From positions 2,108,001 through 2,172,000 of the forward strand of contig NZ_CP046582.1 in NCBI RefSeq assembly GCF_018141005.1: a stretch of 64,000 nt of DNA, read 5' to 3'. Source of the stretch: Erwinia sp. E602. Its GTDB lineage: Bacteria > Pseudomonadota > Gammaproteobacteria > Enterobacterales > Enterobacteriaceae. The translations under genes were made by a program, and so were the position numbers. The first letter of the stretch is position 1; each line of letters begins with the position of its first letter. Below are positions 9,026 through 18,900 of this stretch, one piece after another. The notes under the pieces were generated by a model, which saw only the letters and a list, made by a program, of their open reading frames with translations, ran no database searches and was not told the origin of the DNA.

Positions 9026-9781
9026 ATGACTATCAACAGCGACGTGCAGAAGCTTGAGCCGGGAAACTGGGTCCGGCTGTTGGAGGTGGACGGCAGCGCG
9101 TTCGGCGCTGACTTTCTGCGCTTCCACGCACACAACATCCCCCACACGCCGGCAGAAATTGCGGCGGCCGGCGGTGATGAAACCAAACTACCGGCGAAAT
9201 CCATCTGGTGGCAGGGGCAGGAGTACAAGGCGTGGCCCTGCGAACTGTCCGGCATTGAGGCGGCAACCAGCGGCGCCAGCGCGTCGCCGAAGCTGATGGT
9301 GGCGAACATCAACAGCTCAATCACCGCACTGTGCCTCGCTTACGACGATATGCTGCAGGCGAAAGTGGCGGTGCATGACACGCTGGCGCAGTATCTCGAT
9401 GCGCGGAATTTTATTGCCGGGAATGCAGCGGCGGATCCGACGCAGGAAAAAGTGCAGGTGTTCTACATCGATAGCAAAAGCCAGGAGACCAACGCGGCGA
9501 TTGAGTTCACGCTCTCCAGTCCGATGGATCTGCAGGGGCTGATGATCCCCACCCGCCAGCTGCACTCCCTCTGCAGCTGGTGCATCCGTGGCAAATACCG
9601 CAGCGGTGACGGCTGCGATTATGCCGGTACCCGGTACTTTGATAAGCACGGCAACGCGGTCGATGATCCGTCAAAAGACGAGTGCAACGGCACGCTGAAC
9701 ACCGGCTGCAAACCGCGCTTTGGCGAAAACGAGCCGCTGCCGTTCGGCGGTTTCCCCGGAACTTCACTGATAAAGAGCTGA
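9026..9781 (+). CDS. Minor tail protein L (Fe-S tail-tip protein)
   Basis: A 251-residue member of the lambda gpL family. The beta-barrel-like N-terminal domain (LEPGNWVRLLEVDGSAFGAD...) is followed by a C-terminal domain whose cysteines (CSWCIRGKYRSGDGC, then C-NGTLNTGC) are those expected to bind the [4Fe-4S] cluster known in gpL. It joins the tube to the tip. It sits between M and K in the canonical order, with K starting 2 nt later. Confidence 0.9.
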   Translation: MTINSDVQKLEPGNWVRLLEVDGSAFGADFLRFHAHNIPHTPAEIAAAGGDETKLPAKSIWWQGQEYKAWPCELSGIEAATSGASASPKLMVANINSSITALCLAYDDMLQAKVAVHDTLAQYLDARNFIAGNAAADPTQEKVQVFYIDSKSQETNAAIEFTLSSPMDLQGLMIPTRQLHSLCSWCIRGKYRSGDGCDYAGTRYFDKHGNAVDDPSKDECNGTLNTGCKPRFGENEPLPFGGFPGTSLIKS

Positions 9782-9783
9782 TC

Positions 9784-10494
9784 ATGCGTGAAAAAACTCA
9801 GCAGGCTGTGTTTGAACACGCCCGCCAGTGTTACCCGGCAGAGTGCTGTGGCGTGATCGCACAGAAAAGCAGGGTGGAGCGCTATTTCCCCTGCCGTAAC
9901 CTGGCCGATAACCCACTGGAGCATTTCCACCTCTGCCCAGCGGATTACGCCGCAGCGGAGGACTGGGGAACGGTCACCGCCATCGTGCACAGCCACCCGG
10001 ATGCCACCACCCAGCCCAGCGAACTGGATAAGGCGCAGTGCGATGCCACTGCGCTGCCCTGGAATATTGTCAGCTGGCCGGAGGGCGATCTGCGCACCAT
10101 CCAGCCGCGCGGCGAGCTGCCGCTGCTGGGTCGCCCGTTTGTGCTGGGGCATACCGACTGCTGGGGGCTGGTGATGAGCTACTACCGGCAGGAACTGGGG
10201 ATCGAGCTGCCCGACTACCGGGTGGATTATCCGTGGTGGGTAAGCGGCGAAGAGAACCGTTATCTGGATAACTGGTATGAGTGCGGTTTTCGTGAGTTCA
10301 GCGATGACCCGCAGGCAGGCGATGTGGTGATCATGCAGGTTCAGGCACCAGTCGCCAACCACGCAGGTGTGCTGCTTGTCGACAATATGCTGTTGCACCA
10401 TATGTACGGCATGCTGAGCCAGCGGGTACCTTATGGGGGCTACTGGCGGGACAGAACCGTGAAGATGGTTCGGTACAAACCTTCCCAATGCTGA
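9784..10494 (+). CDS. Tail-tip peptidase K (JAMM + NlpC/P60)
   Basis: A 236-residue two-domain protein of the lambda gpK family. Residues about 1-95 form a Mov34/JAMM metallopeptidase domain with the HSHPDATTQPS zinc motif and an upstream E (PAECCGVI). Residues about 115-230 form an NlpC/P60 cysteine peptidase with TDCWGLV (catalytic Cys) and NHAGVLL (catalytic His). It is a tail-tip assembly or peptidoglycan-acting component. In lambda the I gene follows at once; here three accessory genes intervene (10.6-12.25 kb). Confidence 0.9.
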   Translation: MREKTQQAVFEHARQCYPAECCGVIAQKSRVERYFPCRNLADNPLEHFHLCPADYAAAEDWGTVTAIVHSHPDATTQPSELDKAQCDATALPWNIVSWPEGDLRTIQPRGELPLLGRPFVLGHTDCWGLVMSYYRQELGIELPDYRVDYPWWVSGEENRYLDNWYECGFREFSDDPQAGDVVIMQVQAPVANHAGVLLVDNMLLHHMYGMLSQRVPYGGYWRDRTVKMVRYKPSQC

Positions 10495-10580
10495 TGACTT
10501 CATTTACGCGGCGGGTGAGCCGGAACTAAATTTTCCCAAAGTAGATAAATTTTGCAGTTAGCATGGGAGAGAAAAAAGCC

Positions 10581-10609
10581 TCGACGCCTGCAGATTTTTT
10601 GGTTATACT
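10581..10609 (+). promoter_or_regulatory. Candidate sigma70 promoter of the accessory locus
   Basis: TCGACG (10581-10586) and TATACT (10604-10609) are separated by 17 nt, in an AT-rich stretch just after K. It would start transcription near 10616, independent of the late phage promoter, as expected for a moron. Confidence 0.45.
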
Positions 10610-10670
10610 CACGGTTCGTACTTATCACGTTTTGTGTAAGGCAAAAGAATTATGCGCGTCTTCGGTTTCG

Positions 10671-10922
10671 ATGCCGTTGATGATGTTTTCCTTAGACCCA
10701 ACACTTCTTGCTCTGGCTGGATTCGCAGCCTACAAATTGATATCGAATCATTACAAATCAAAAAAAGCAGAACGTCTGGATAATAAGGAAATCTATATGA
10801 ATGAAAATAACTCTAACTCACTAAGCAATTTCACCGTTACAACAAGTTATAATGCTATGTGTGGGGTTTTGGGGAATGTCATCTATGAAGTGGTTCATAA
10901 CGCGCCAGCATTAAAAATTTAA
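10671..10922 (+). CDS. Small AT-rich accessory ORF with a predicted membrane helix (start uncertain)
   Basis: The frame encodes up to 83 residues from ATG 10671 (further ATGs at 10680 and 10683): a hydrophobic helix (LLALAGFAAYKLI), a basic stretch, then a polar tail ending NAPALKI. The frame is open back to 10563, but that start lies before the candidate promoter. Two alternatives have better ribosome sites: a 43-codon ORF in another frame (ATG 10652, after TAAGGC) ending at 10783, and an in-frame internal ATG at 10797 after TAAGGA giving 41 residues. I do not recognise any of them. A terminator follows directly. Confidence 0.4.
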   Translation: MPLMMFSLDPTLLALAGFAAYKLISNHYKSKKAERLDNKEIYMNENNSNSLSNFTVTTSYNAMCGVLGNVIYEVVHNAPALKI

Positions 10923-10945
10923 CCCGCTGATCGGCGGGTTTTTCT
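10921..10945 (+). terminator. Intrinsic terminator between convergent accessory genes
   Basis: Stem CCCGC (10923-10927) / GCGGG (10934-10938) followed by TTTTTC. It ends the small-ORF unit and separates it from the convergent minus-strand gene whose stop is at 10982. Confidence 0.6.
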
Positions 10946-10981
10946 TATTTATCTAACACAAGATAATTATATTTTAAAATG

Positions 10982-11464
10982 TTAGACAGTTTCCTTTTCC
11001 TTAGCTGCCGCCAATGACTTAGCAAATTCCGCAAAAGACTCTTCGTAGAGCATCCCGCCCGCCGGATGCCTAAGGGAACGCCATTCAACCGGTTGATTAG
11101 CTGGTAGTTGATGTGCTTTATGCCAAGGCTCATAACCCAGTACCACTATGACGTCAGGTTTTAACTCGTGAGCGACCTCTAGGAACATTAGGATTGCATC
11201 ATTCCACATCTGAGCGGTGGGACGAACCCTGCCTTGCTCGCCGACGAGTTCCTGTAAAAAGTTGTATAATGCAACCTGTTGCCAGGCTTCATAGCGTTCG
11301 GCATCGGACGGGTTATCCTGGTAGAGCCTCAGCAGTTTTGTTACGAGACTGAAGAAGGACAGACCGGGGATATAGGCATGGTTCCTTACTACTATGTTGG
11401 TGTAGTCCTCAGACTCATCACCAATGTCGCCGCAGTACGACTCGCCGAGAACCAAGACGCGCAT
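10982..11464 (-). CDS. Antisense accessory gene, uracil-DNA glycosylase-superfamily-like protein
   Basis: A 160-residue protein on the strand opposite to the whole tail operon. It begins RVLVLGESYCGD and near the C-terminus has DVIVVLGYEPWHKA followed by SLRHPAGGM. The G-E-S-Y start, the inner IVVLG strand and the H-P-A/S-G motif are the arrangement I associate with the uracil-DNA glycosylase superfamily, whose distant members occur in mobile elements. The assignment is distant and unproven. The active-site Asp/Asn positions cannot be fixed by eye. Lower GC than the tail genes and reverse orientation mark it as cargo expressed from the lysogen. No clear ribosome site precedes the ATG. Confidence 0.5.
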   Translation of the reverse strand: MRVLVLGESYCGDIGDESEDYTNIVVRNHAYIPGLSFFSLVTKLLRLYQDNPSDAERYEAWQQVALYNFLQELVGEQGRVRPTAQMWNDAILMFLEVAHELKPDVIVVLGYEPWHKAHQLPANQPVEWRSLRHPAGGMLYEESFAEFAKSLAAAKEKETV

Positions 11465-11682
11465 GCCATACTAGCTGTGTTGTGGTAGTTTTCGCTAATG
11501 TACGGCTTGAAATTTGCCATAAGTGTCGCTTCCTGCGTTACTTGTTTTGGGTGAACACTATGCGACAGATTTGTTGCGTTGAGAAGGTCTGCAGCGAAGT
11601 GCGGATAGTAGCTATTCTTGCTTCCCTTTGCCGCCGCTCCTCGTTAGGATTCATCTGAACGTTTACTGATAGGGACAGGGAT

Positions 11683-12252
11683 ATGAAAAGTTTTGGTTGG
11701 GTGGTGTTGGCCTTGGGGATTTTATGGCTGCTTATCGCCCTTAATATGGATGTCAGTGTCGCTACCGGGTACGGTGGCAGAGTCAACAATATTGGATTGA
11801 TGGCATCAAAGCAGAATCACATTATTCTCGGCGCATTCATCACTTTGTGCGGGCTTCTAACTGTTCTTCTCACAAAGCGCAGCAGTATTAGTTCTGGTAG
11901 AGATGTGAAATGCCCATTTTGCGCTGAAAGCATAAAGCCCGAAGCGATTAGATGTAAGCACTGCGGAGCTGATATAGCACCACAAAAATCAAATAACGAT
12001 GATGAAAATTTCAGCCCGCTTTCAATGTCGCCTGATGATTTTTACGTCGAGGTTGACCATGGCTATAAATTTATAGACGCCGCAGTAGATGTTCTTTTTT
12101 TGAAATTAAAGAAAAGCAATCCACTTTTGCAGAATATGGATCTTAAAGAGAAGTATAAGGTTCAGATAGAAGATTTAACAGGGAGGATGCCTGCTTCGAT
12201 TCGTGAGGATTTTGCTATCGAATATGAGAAAAAATTCCGGGGTCGAACCTAA
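11683..12252 (+). CDS. Zinc-ribbon membrane protein (accessory)
   Basis: A 189-residue protein with a strong AGGGACAGGG ribosome site. Two membrane helices (residues about 5-22, VVLALGILWLLIAL, and about 46-66, ILGAFITLCGLLTVLL) are followed by a zinc ribbon with two CxxC pairs (CPFCAESIKPEAIRCKHCG, about 77-95) and an acidic, helical cytoplasmic tail of about 90 residues. Similar zinc-ribbon membrane proteins occur as extra genes in enterobacterial prophages; their role is unknown. It lies between an antisense gene and tail gene I, with its own downstream terminator. Confidence 0.7.
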   Translation: MKSFGWVVLALGILWLLIALNMDVSVATGYGGRVNNIGLMASKQNHIILGAFITLCGLLTVLLTKRSSISSGRDVKCPFCAESIKPEAIRCKHCGADIAPQKSNNDDENFSPLSMSPDDFYVEVDHGYKFIDAAVDVLFLKLKKSNPLLQNMDLKEKYKVQIEDLTGRMPASIREDFAIEYEKKFRGRT

Positions 12253-12279
12253 ACATTCTTCAATAACTCTTTCATCATG

Positions 12280-12302
12280 ACCACCTTCGGGTGGTTTTTC
12301 TT
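12280..12302 (+). terminator. Intrinsic terminator after the zinc-ribbon gene
   Basis: Stem ACCACC (12280-12285) / GGTGGT (12290-12295), TTCG loop, then TTTTCTTT. It closes the K-to-I accessory insertion. Confidence 0.6.
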
Positions 12303-12312
12303 TAGGTGAATC

Positions 12313-12906
12313 ATGAACAATAAACTTAGAACAGTACGCCTCTATGGCGTGTTGGGGGCCACCTTTGGCCGCGTCCATCGTCTGGCTGTCTCAACGCCGA
12401 AAGAAGCGTTGCGGGCATTATCAGTGGTTATCCCCGGCTTTGAGGCTTTTATTAATAAAAGCAGGCGCAAGGGACTTGCATACGCCGTATTTCGTGGGAA
12501 AACGAATATCAGTGTTAACGAACTCACAATGGACAATGGTGTTGAGGACATCCGGATCGCACCCATCATCATTGGCAGCAAGCAGGCCGGTATTTTCCAG
12601 ATTATCGCAGCCGCTGTAATCGCTGCGGTTATGTGGTGGAACCCAGCCGGCTGGATGTCAGCCTCAGTGGTGGCAGGCGGTTACGGTGTCGCTGCTTCAA
12701 TGGCGATCGGCGGCGTCATCCAGATGCTCTCCCCCCAAGCCAAAGGCCTCGCCATGAGCCAGGACGCCGACAATAAAGCCTCTTATGCCTTCGGCGGCGT
12801 CACCAACACCGCGGCGCAGGGCTATCCGGTCGCACTGTGCTACGGCAAGCCCCGTATTGGTGGCGCGATTATCTCAGCCGGTATCTACGTCGAAGATCAA
12901 CAGTAA
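12313..12906 (+). CDS. Tail assembly protein I
   Basis: A 197-residue protein of the lambda gpI family, needed for tail-tip assembly. It has the N-terminal ubiquitin-like part (RTVRLYGVLGATFGRVHRL) and a glycine/alanine-rich hydrophobic centre (AGIFQIIAAAVIAAVMWW). The C-terminal block is SYAFGGVTNTAAQGYPVALC followed by YGKPRIGG, the family signature. The distance of 59 nt to J holds a terminator hairpin. Confidence 0.9.
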   Translation: MNNKLRTVRLYGVLGATFGRVHRLAVSTPKEALRALSVVIPGFEAFINKSRRKGLAYAVFRGKTNISVNELTMDNGVEDIRIAPIIIGSKQAGIFQIIAAAVIAAVMWWNPAGWMSASVVAGGYGVAASMAIGGVIQMLSPQAKGLAMSQDADNKASYAFGGVTNTAAQGYPVALCYGKPRIGGAIISAGIYVEDQQ

Positions 12907-12926
12907 CTTAATCCCTCATCACCTTT

Positions 12927-12954
12927 AAGGTCGCCATTGTGCGGCCTTTTTTTA
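12927..12954 (+). terminator. Terminator-like hairpin between I and J
   Basis: Stem AAGGTCGC (12927-12934) / GCGGCCTT (12941-12948) with one G-T pair, then T-run. J follows at 12965, so J may be partly attenuated. Confidence 0.55.
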
Positions 12955-12964
12955 TGGGCGCAAT

Positions 12965-15900
12965 ATGGCAAAGAAGACCACAATAGAAGGCCGCAAGGGC
13001 GGCGGCGGCTCCGCACGCACGCCGGTTGAACAGCCGGACGACCTGCAGTCGATCGCTAAAGCAAAATTACTGATCGCGCTGGGTGAGGGCGAGTTTGCTG
13101 GCGGGCTGACCGACCAGACCATTTTCCTCGACGGCACACCGCTGAAAAACAGCGACGGCACCAGCAACTTTAGCGGCGTGGCGTGGGAGTTCCGCCCGGG
13201 CACCCAGGCGCAGACCTATATTCAGGGGATGCCGGGCACCGAGAACGAGGTCAGCGTCGGCACCACCCTCAAAAGTGACGCCGCATGGTCGCACACCTTC
13301 ACCAATCCGCAGCTGTCGGCGATCCGCCTGCGCCTGAAGTGGCCTTCACTGTTTAAGCAGGAAGATGACGGCGACCTGGTGGGCTACTCGATCAAATATA
13401 CCATCGAGCTGCAGACCAACGGCGGCGCGTTTAAAACGGTTGTCGACACCGCGGTTACCGGCAAAACCACCTCCGGCTACGAACGCAGCCACCGCATCGA
13501 CCTGCCGCAGGACGGCAACATCTGGACGGTGCGCCTGCGTAAGGTGACCACCGACGCCAACAGCGCCAAAATCGGCGACGCGATGTCGCTGCAGAGCTAC
13601 ACCGAGGTGATCGACGCCAAGCTGCGCTACCCGCATACCGCGCTGCTGTATATCGAGTTCGATTCCAGCCAGTTTAACGGCTCTATCCCGCAGATTGCCT
13701 GCGAACCGAAGGGGCGGGTGATACGCGTGCCGGACAACTACGACCCGGCGTCGCGCAGCTACACCGGCACCTGGGCGGGTACCTTTAAGTGGGCGTGGAC
13801 CGATAACCCCGCCTGGGTGTTCTACGACATCGTCATCAGCGACCGTTTCGGGCTGGGCCAGCGCCTCACGGCGGCCAATATCGATAAGTGGGAGCTGTAC
13901 CGCGTGGCGCAGTACTGCGACCAGCCGGTGCCGGACGGCAAGGGCGGCAGTGGCACCGAACCGCGTTATAAGTGCGACGTCTACGTGCAGGATCGCAACG
14001 ACGCTTACACCGTGCTGCGCGACTTCGCGGCCATCTTCCGGGGCATGACCTACTGGGGCGGCAACCAGATCGTCACGCTGGCGGATATGCCGCGCGACGT
14101 CGATTACAGCTTCACCCGGGCGAACGTGATTGACGGGTTGTTCACTTACTCGAGCAGCACCACCAAAACCCGCTACACCACCGCGCTGGTCTCCTGGACC
14201 GATCCGGCCAACGGCTACGCCAACGCGATGGAGCCGGTGTTTGAGCAGGAACTGGTGGCACGCTACGGCTACAACCAGCTGGAGGTGACGGCGATCGGCT
14301 GCACCCGCCAGTCGGAGGCCAACCGTAAGGGCCGCTGGGGCATCCTGACAAACAATAAAGATCGGGTGGTCACCTTCTCCGTCGGTCTGGACGGCTCTAT
14401 CCCGCAGCCGGGCTATATCATCGCCGTGGCCGACGAGATGCTGTCCGGCAAGGTGACCGGCGGTCGCATCAGCGCCGTCAACGGGCGTGCTATTACCCTC
14501 GATCGTGCTGCCGATGCCGTTGCGGGCGATCGGCTGGTGCTGAACCTGCCCGGCGGCGCGTCGCAGAGCCGCACCATTCAGGCGGTATCCGGCAAGGTGG
14601 TGACCGTCACCACCGCTTACACCGAGACGCCGCAGGCGGAAAGCGTGTGGGTGGTGGAGTCAGACCAGCTGCTGGCGCAGCAGTACCGCGTGGTCAGCGT
14701 GCAGGACAACAACGACAACACCTTTACCATTTCGGCGGCGTACCACGATCCGGACAAATACGTGCGCATCGATGCCGGCGCGGTTATCGATGAGCGCCCG
14801 ATCAGCGTGGTACCGGCCGGCAGCCAGGCGGCCCCGGCGGATATTCAGATTGCTACGTACTCGGTGGTTAATCAGGGGATCAGCGTGCAGACGATGCGCG
14901 TGACCTGGCCGGAGACGGCCGGGGCCATCTCTTACGAGGCACAGTGGCGCCGTAATGAGGGTAACTGGGTCACCGTCCCGCGCAACGCTACAACCTCGTT
15001 TGAAGTGCAGGGGATTTACGCCGGGCGCTATCAGGTGCGCGTGCGTGCCATCAACGCCGCGGAGATCTCCAGCGGCTGGGGAATGTCTGACGAGGTCACG
15101 CTGACCGGCAAGGAGGGCAATCCGCCGCAGCCGGTAGGCCTGATGGCCGGCGGTCTGGTGTTTGGCGTTCACCTGGACTGGGGATTCCCGGCGGGCACCG
15201 GCGACGTGTTGAAAACTGAAATCCAGTACAGCACCAGAGACGACGGCTCTGACGCGCTGCTGCTGGCCGACGTGCCGTATCCGCAGAGCACCTACCAGCA
15301 GCTCGGCCTGAAGGCGGGGATTAGCTTCTGGTACCGCGCGCAGCTGGTGGATAAAAGCGGCAACGAATCCGGCTTTACCGGCTGGGTGATGGGCCAGTCG
15401 TCGGCAGACGCGGAAGAGGTGCTGAGCTACCTGACCGGCCAGATCGGTAAAACCCAGCTGGCGCAGGAGCTGGTCAGCGATATCGGCGGTAAGGCCACGC
15501 GGGATGAAATGACCGCTGCGGTGAATGCGGCCAAAACGCAGGCCACCCAGCAGGTAAATGACGCGAAAACCCAGGCCACTCAGCAGGTCAGCGATGCGAA
15601 AGCGCAGGCCGCCCAGCTGGTCGAAGCCGCGAAGCAGCAGGCGGATCAGAAAGTGGCTGCTGAAACGCTGGCACGCATCAACGCCGATGCTGCCGAGGTA
15701 CAGGCGCGCAGCGCTGCGGTACAGCAGGAAGCATCCGCGCGCGCCGACGCGCTGCTGAGCGAGAAGAACGCCCGCACCGCGGATATCAGCCAGATGAAGA
15801 CGCTGATCCAGAACGGCAACGAGTCGCTGGCGCAGCAGATTTCGCAGGTTGCCGCCGGCACCGGTGAGCAGTTCGATAGCCTGAAAATCTGGCATTTTGA

Positions 15901-18900
15901 CACCAGCAGTATTGAGGGCTGGACCGGGCAGGGTACGCCAACCGTGACCGCCGACGGCTGGCTGCGCCCGGCCAACCACGCCACCGATCCTTACGTCGTT
16001 TCACCGGCTGGCATCGCCGTGAACGCCGGCGCGTACCGCTTTATCAAGCTGCGCGTGAAAAAGGTCGGTTCGCCGCCGTGGAGCGGGCAGATCCGCTGGG
16101 TGGCCGCCGGGCAGAGCTTTAACAACACGCAGCTGTTCACCGTGGCGGAACCGGTCTACGACGCCGGCGGCGTGGCAACGCTGACCGTTCACGATATTTT
16201 GTGGAACGGGACCGGCACTATCGACAAGTTCCGCCTGGATCTGACCGACAAGCAGGATGACAGCAACTACATCCTTTTCGACTGGATCGCCGTTGGCCGG
16301 CCAACGCCGGGTGCCGGTATGGCCGCGCTGCAGGATGAAGCCACCGCCCGCGTTAATGCCGATGCGGCGGAGGCGGCCAACCGCAATACGCTGGCCGTGC
16401 AGATGCGCGGTGCGTACACCGGCAACGATGCGGCGCAGGTCAGCAGTGGCCTGATCTACAGCGAACGCCAGGCACGCGTCACCGCCGATCAGGCGGAAGT
16501 TACCGCCCGGCAGGCGCTGGAGGCCAGCGTCAACGGTTCCCTGTCGCAGGTAAATACCCAGCTGACGGCGGTCAGCGACAAAACCAACGCCAACAGCGCG
16601 GCCATCACCGGCATGAAGAGCGACATCGCCGGTAAGGCCAGCGCCGATGCCGTCCAGTCGCTCACCACCCGGGTGACGTCCGCCGAGGGCCAGTTAAGCA
16701 GCCAGGGCGGCAGCATCACGCAGATCACCGCGTCTCTGGCCCGTGAAACGAAACTGCGCGTGCTGGCGCGGGGTAACGGAGCGGGCGGCACGGTGGGCGT
16801 GTTTACCGCCGACGGGCAGTCTCTGTTCAGCGGAGGCCGCAGTTATAACCTGGTGACGTTCAAAACCAACGCGGACGGCAGCAGCGCGATCGCCACGTCG
16901 GCCACCTATGACGTTTTCGGTACTGCCGCAACCGGCGTTACCCTGGCGTCAGACATTGCGGCGCTGGCCTACGGTACTCAGGTGCTGTTGTATACCCACG
17001 ATGAGCCGCGCACCAACAGCACGCCGGTGTATAACGCCATCGACCAGCTGGGCGGCACGATGGCGCTGCTGAAGAGCGTGCCCTATCGCGGCGCGTATGT
17101 CCTGCTTGGCTCTAAAGGGGCAGCGGCAGGCACGGCGATTGAGCGCGTCACGCAGGCGGGCGGCGACGCCACGGCGCTGCTGAACGTGCCGTTTACCCTC
17201 GTTAACGGCCTGATCGAGGGCGTTGGTGGAGGCACCGGTGCCATGCTGAGCAGCGCGGCCAACGCCGGCGCGATCCAGTCGCTGGACACCCGCGTCACGA
17301 AAACGGAGGCCACTACCGCCAGCCAGAGCGAGGCGCTGACCGGGCTTAAAAACGATCTGGGCGGCAAGGCCAGCTCCGATGCGGTCAGCCGGCTGACCTC
17401 ACGGGTGGAGTCGGCTGAAAACGCCCTGACCAGCCAGAGCGGCAGCATGGTCAGCCTGACCAACACGCTGGCGCAGCAGAACCGCATGGGTACCAACCTG
17501 TGGTTTGACGGATCGCTGGAGTCCTACGCCGACAACCAGGCGCTGACCACGGATGCAGTGGTGGTCAGCGGTACGTCTTACAGCGGATCTAAGTCGCTGC
17601 GCGTGCTGCGCCCTGCGGGCACCGGTGGTAACAGCGATAAGGACATCGGCCCGGATATCGCCGTGAAGGAGCGCGGATACTACCGCCTTGAGCTGTGGGC
17701 CATGATGCCGGCGGATCAGAAGCCGGCGGCGGGCTGGTCGCTTGCCGTGGGGGTTCACAGCTGGAACGCCGCCGGCGCTCACAGCTGGCGGGTCGGGGTG
17801 AGCATCACCGAGGCATCGCTCGGCGGGCGGGATAAGTGGGTGAAGTTCAGCGGCGTGGTGGGGCTGTCAGACGCCGCCCGCGCCCGCTTCTGGGTCTCGC
17901 CGCGCGGGCAGAACGGCGACGGGTCGCCGGGTTACTTTGTGCATCTGGATAACGTGACGATCGTTGACATCACCGACGCCTATGCCGCGCAGGAAACGGC
18001 GGACGCAACCGCGACGGCAATGACGGCCCTGACCACGAAGGTGGATCAGAGCGCCGACGCGATTTCAAGCCAGGGCACCCAGCTGACCACGCTGAAAAAC
18101 GATCTGGCCACAATCAGCAACAACGTCTCCAAAAAAGCCGACGCGGCGGCGCTGCAGAGCCTGTCGAACACCGTCAGCCAGCAGGGAACCTCACTGGCCG
18201 CGCAGGGGGCCAGCATTACGGACCTGACCGCCGCGCTGACCGTTGCCGATCGGGAGCCGGAAAACATGATGGCAAACGGCGGCTTTGACGGCGGGGTGAT
18301 CGGCTGGTCGTTCACGGAAAGCGCGGTGAATTACCAGGTTGATACCTCCGGCGGGGCTGCGGCAGCCAGCCCGGCCTGCCTGCGGGTGTTGCCTGGTCCG
18401 ATCGTTAACCTGGAGCAGCGGGTGCTGCTGAAAACGGGGCGGCGCTACCGGCTCTCCTGCAGCTACCGCTTCGCCAGCGGTTCTAAAATTGGGGCACAGG
18501 CCAACAACAAGCTTCGTCTCGGCAACGTTGCCACCAACGTGGTGCTGACCAGCCCGTTTTTTGACGTCAGCAAAACGGACTGGACGACCGCTTCGGCGGA
18601 GTGGCTGAACGGCACGGCTGCGGATATCGACGCAACGCTGGGCGTTCAGGGGGTGTTAACGGCGGGCTGGCTGCAGATTGACAGCGTCTACCTTGCCGAC
18701 GTCACCGATAGCCAGAAGCTCGACGCCACGGCGGCGGCCACCTCAGCGTTAACCACCCGCGTATCGAATGCGGAAGGGGTGGCAACCAGCCAGGGTGATG
18801 CGATCACCTCGCTGAAAAATACCGTTCAGCAGCAGGGAACGACGCTGGGCCAGAAAGCGGACGCGGCGGCGCTCAACAACTACTACACCAAAACGCAGGC

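Noticed and set aside
10563-10670. Upstream extension of the small accessory ORF to 10563.
   Set aside because: It covers the candidate promoter (10581-10609), so this part is probably not translated.
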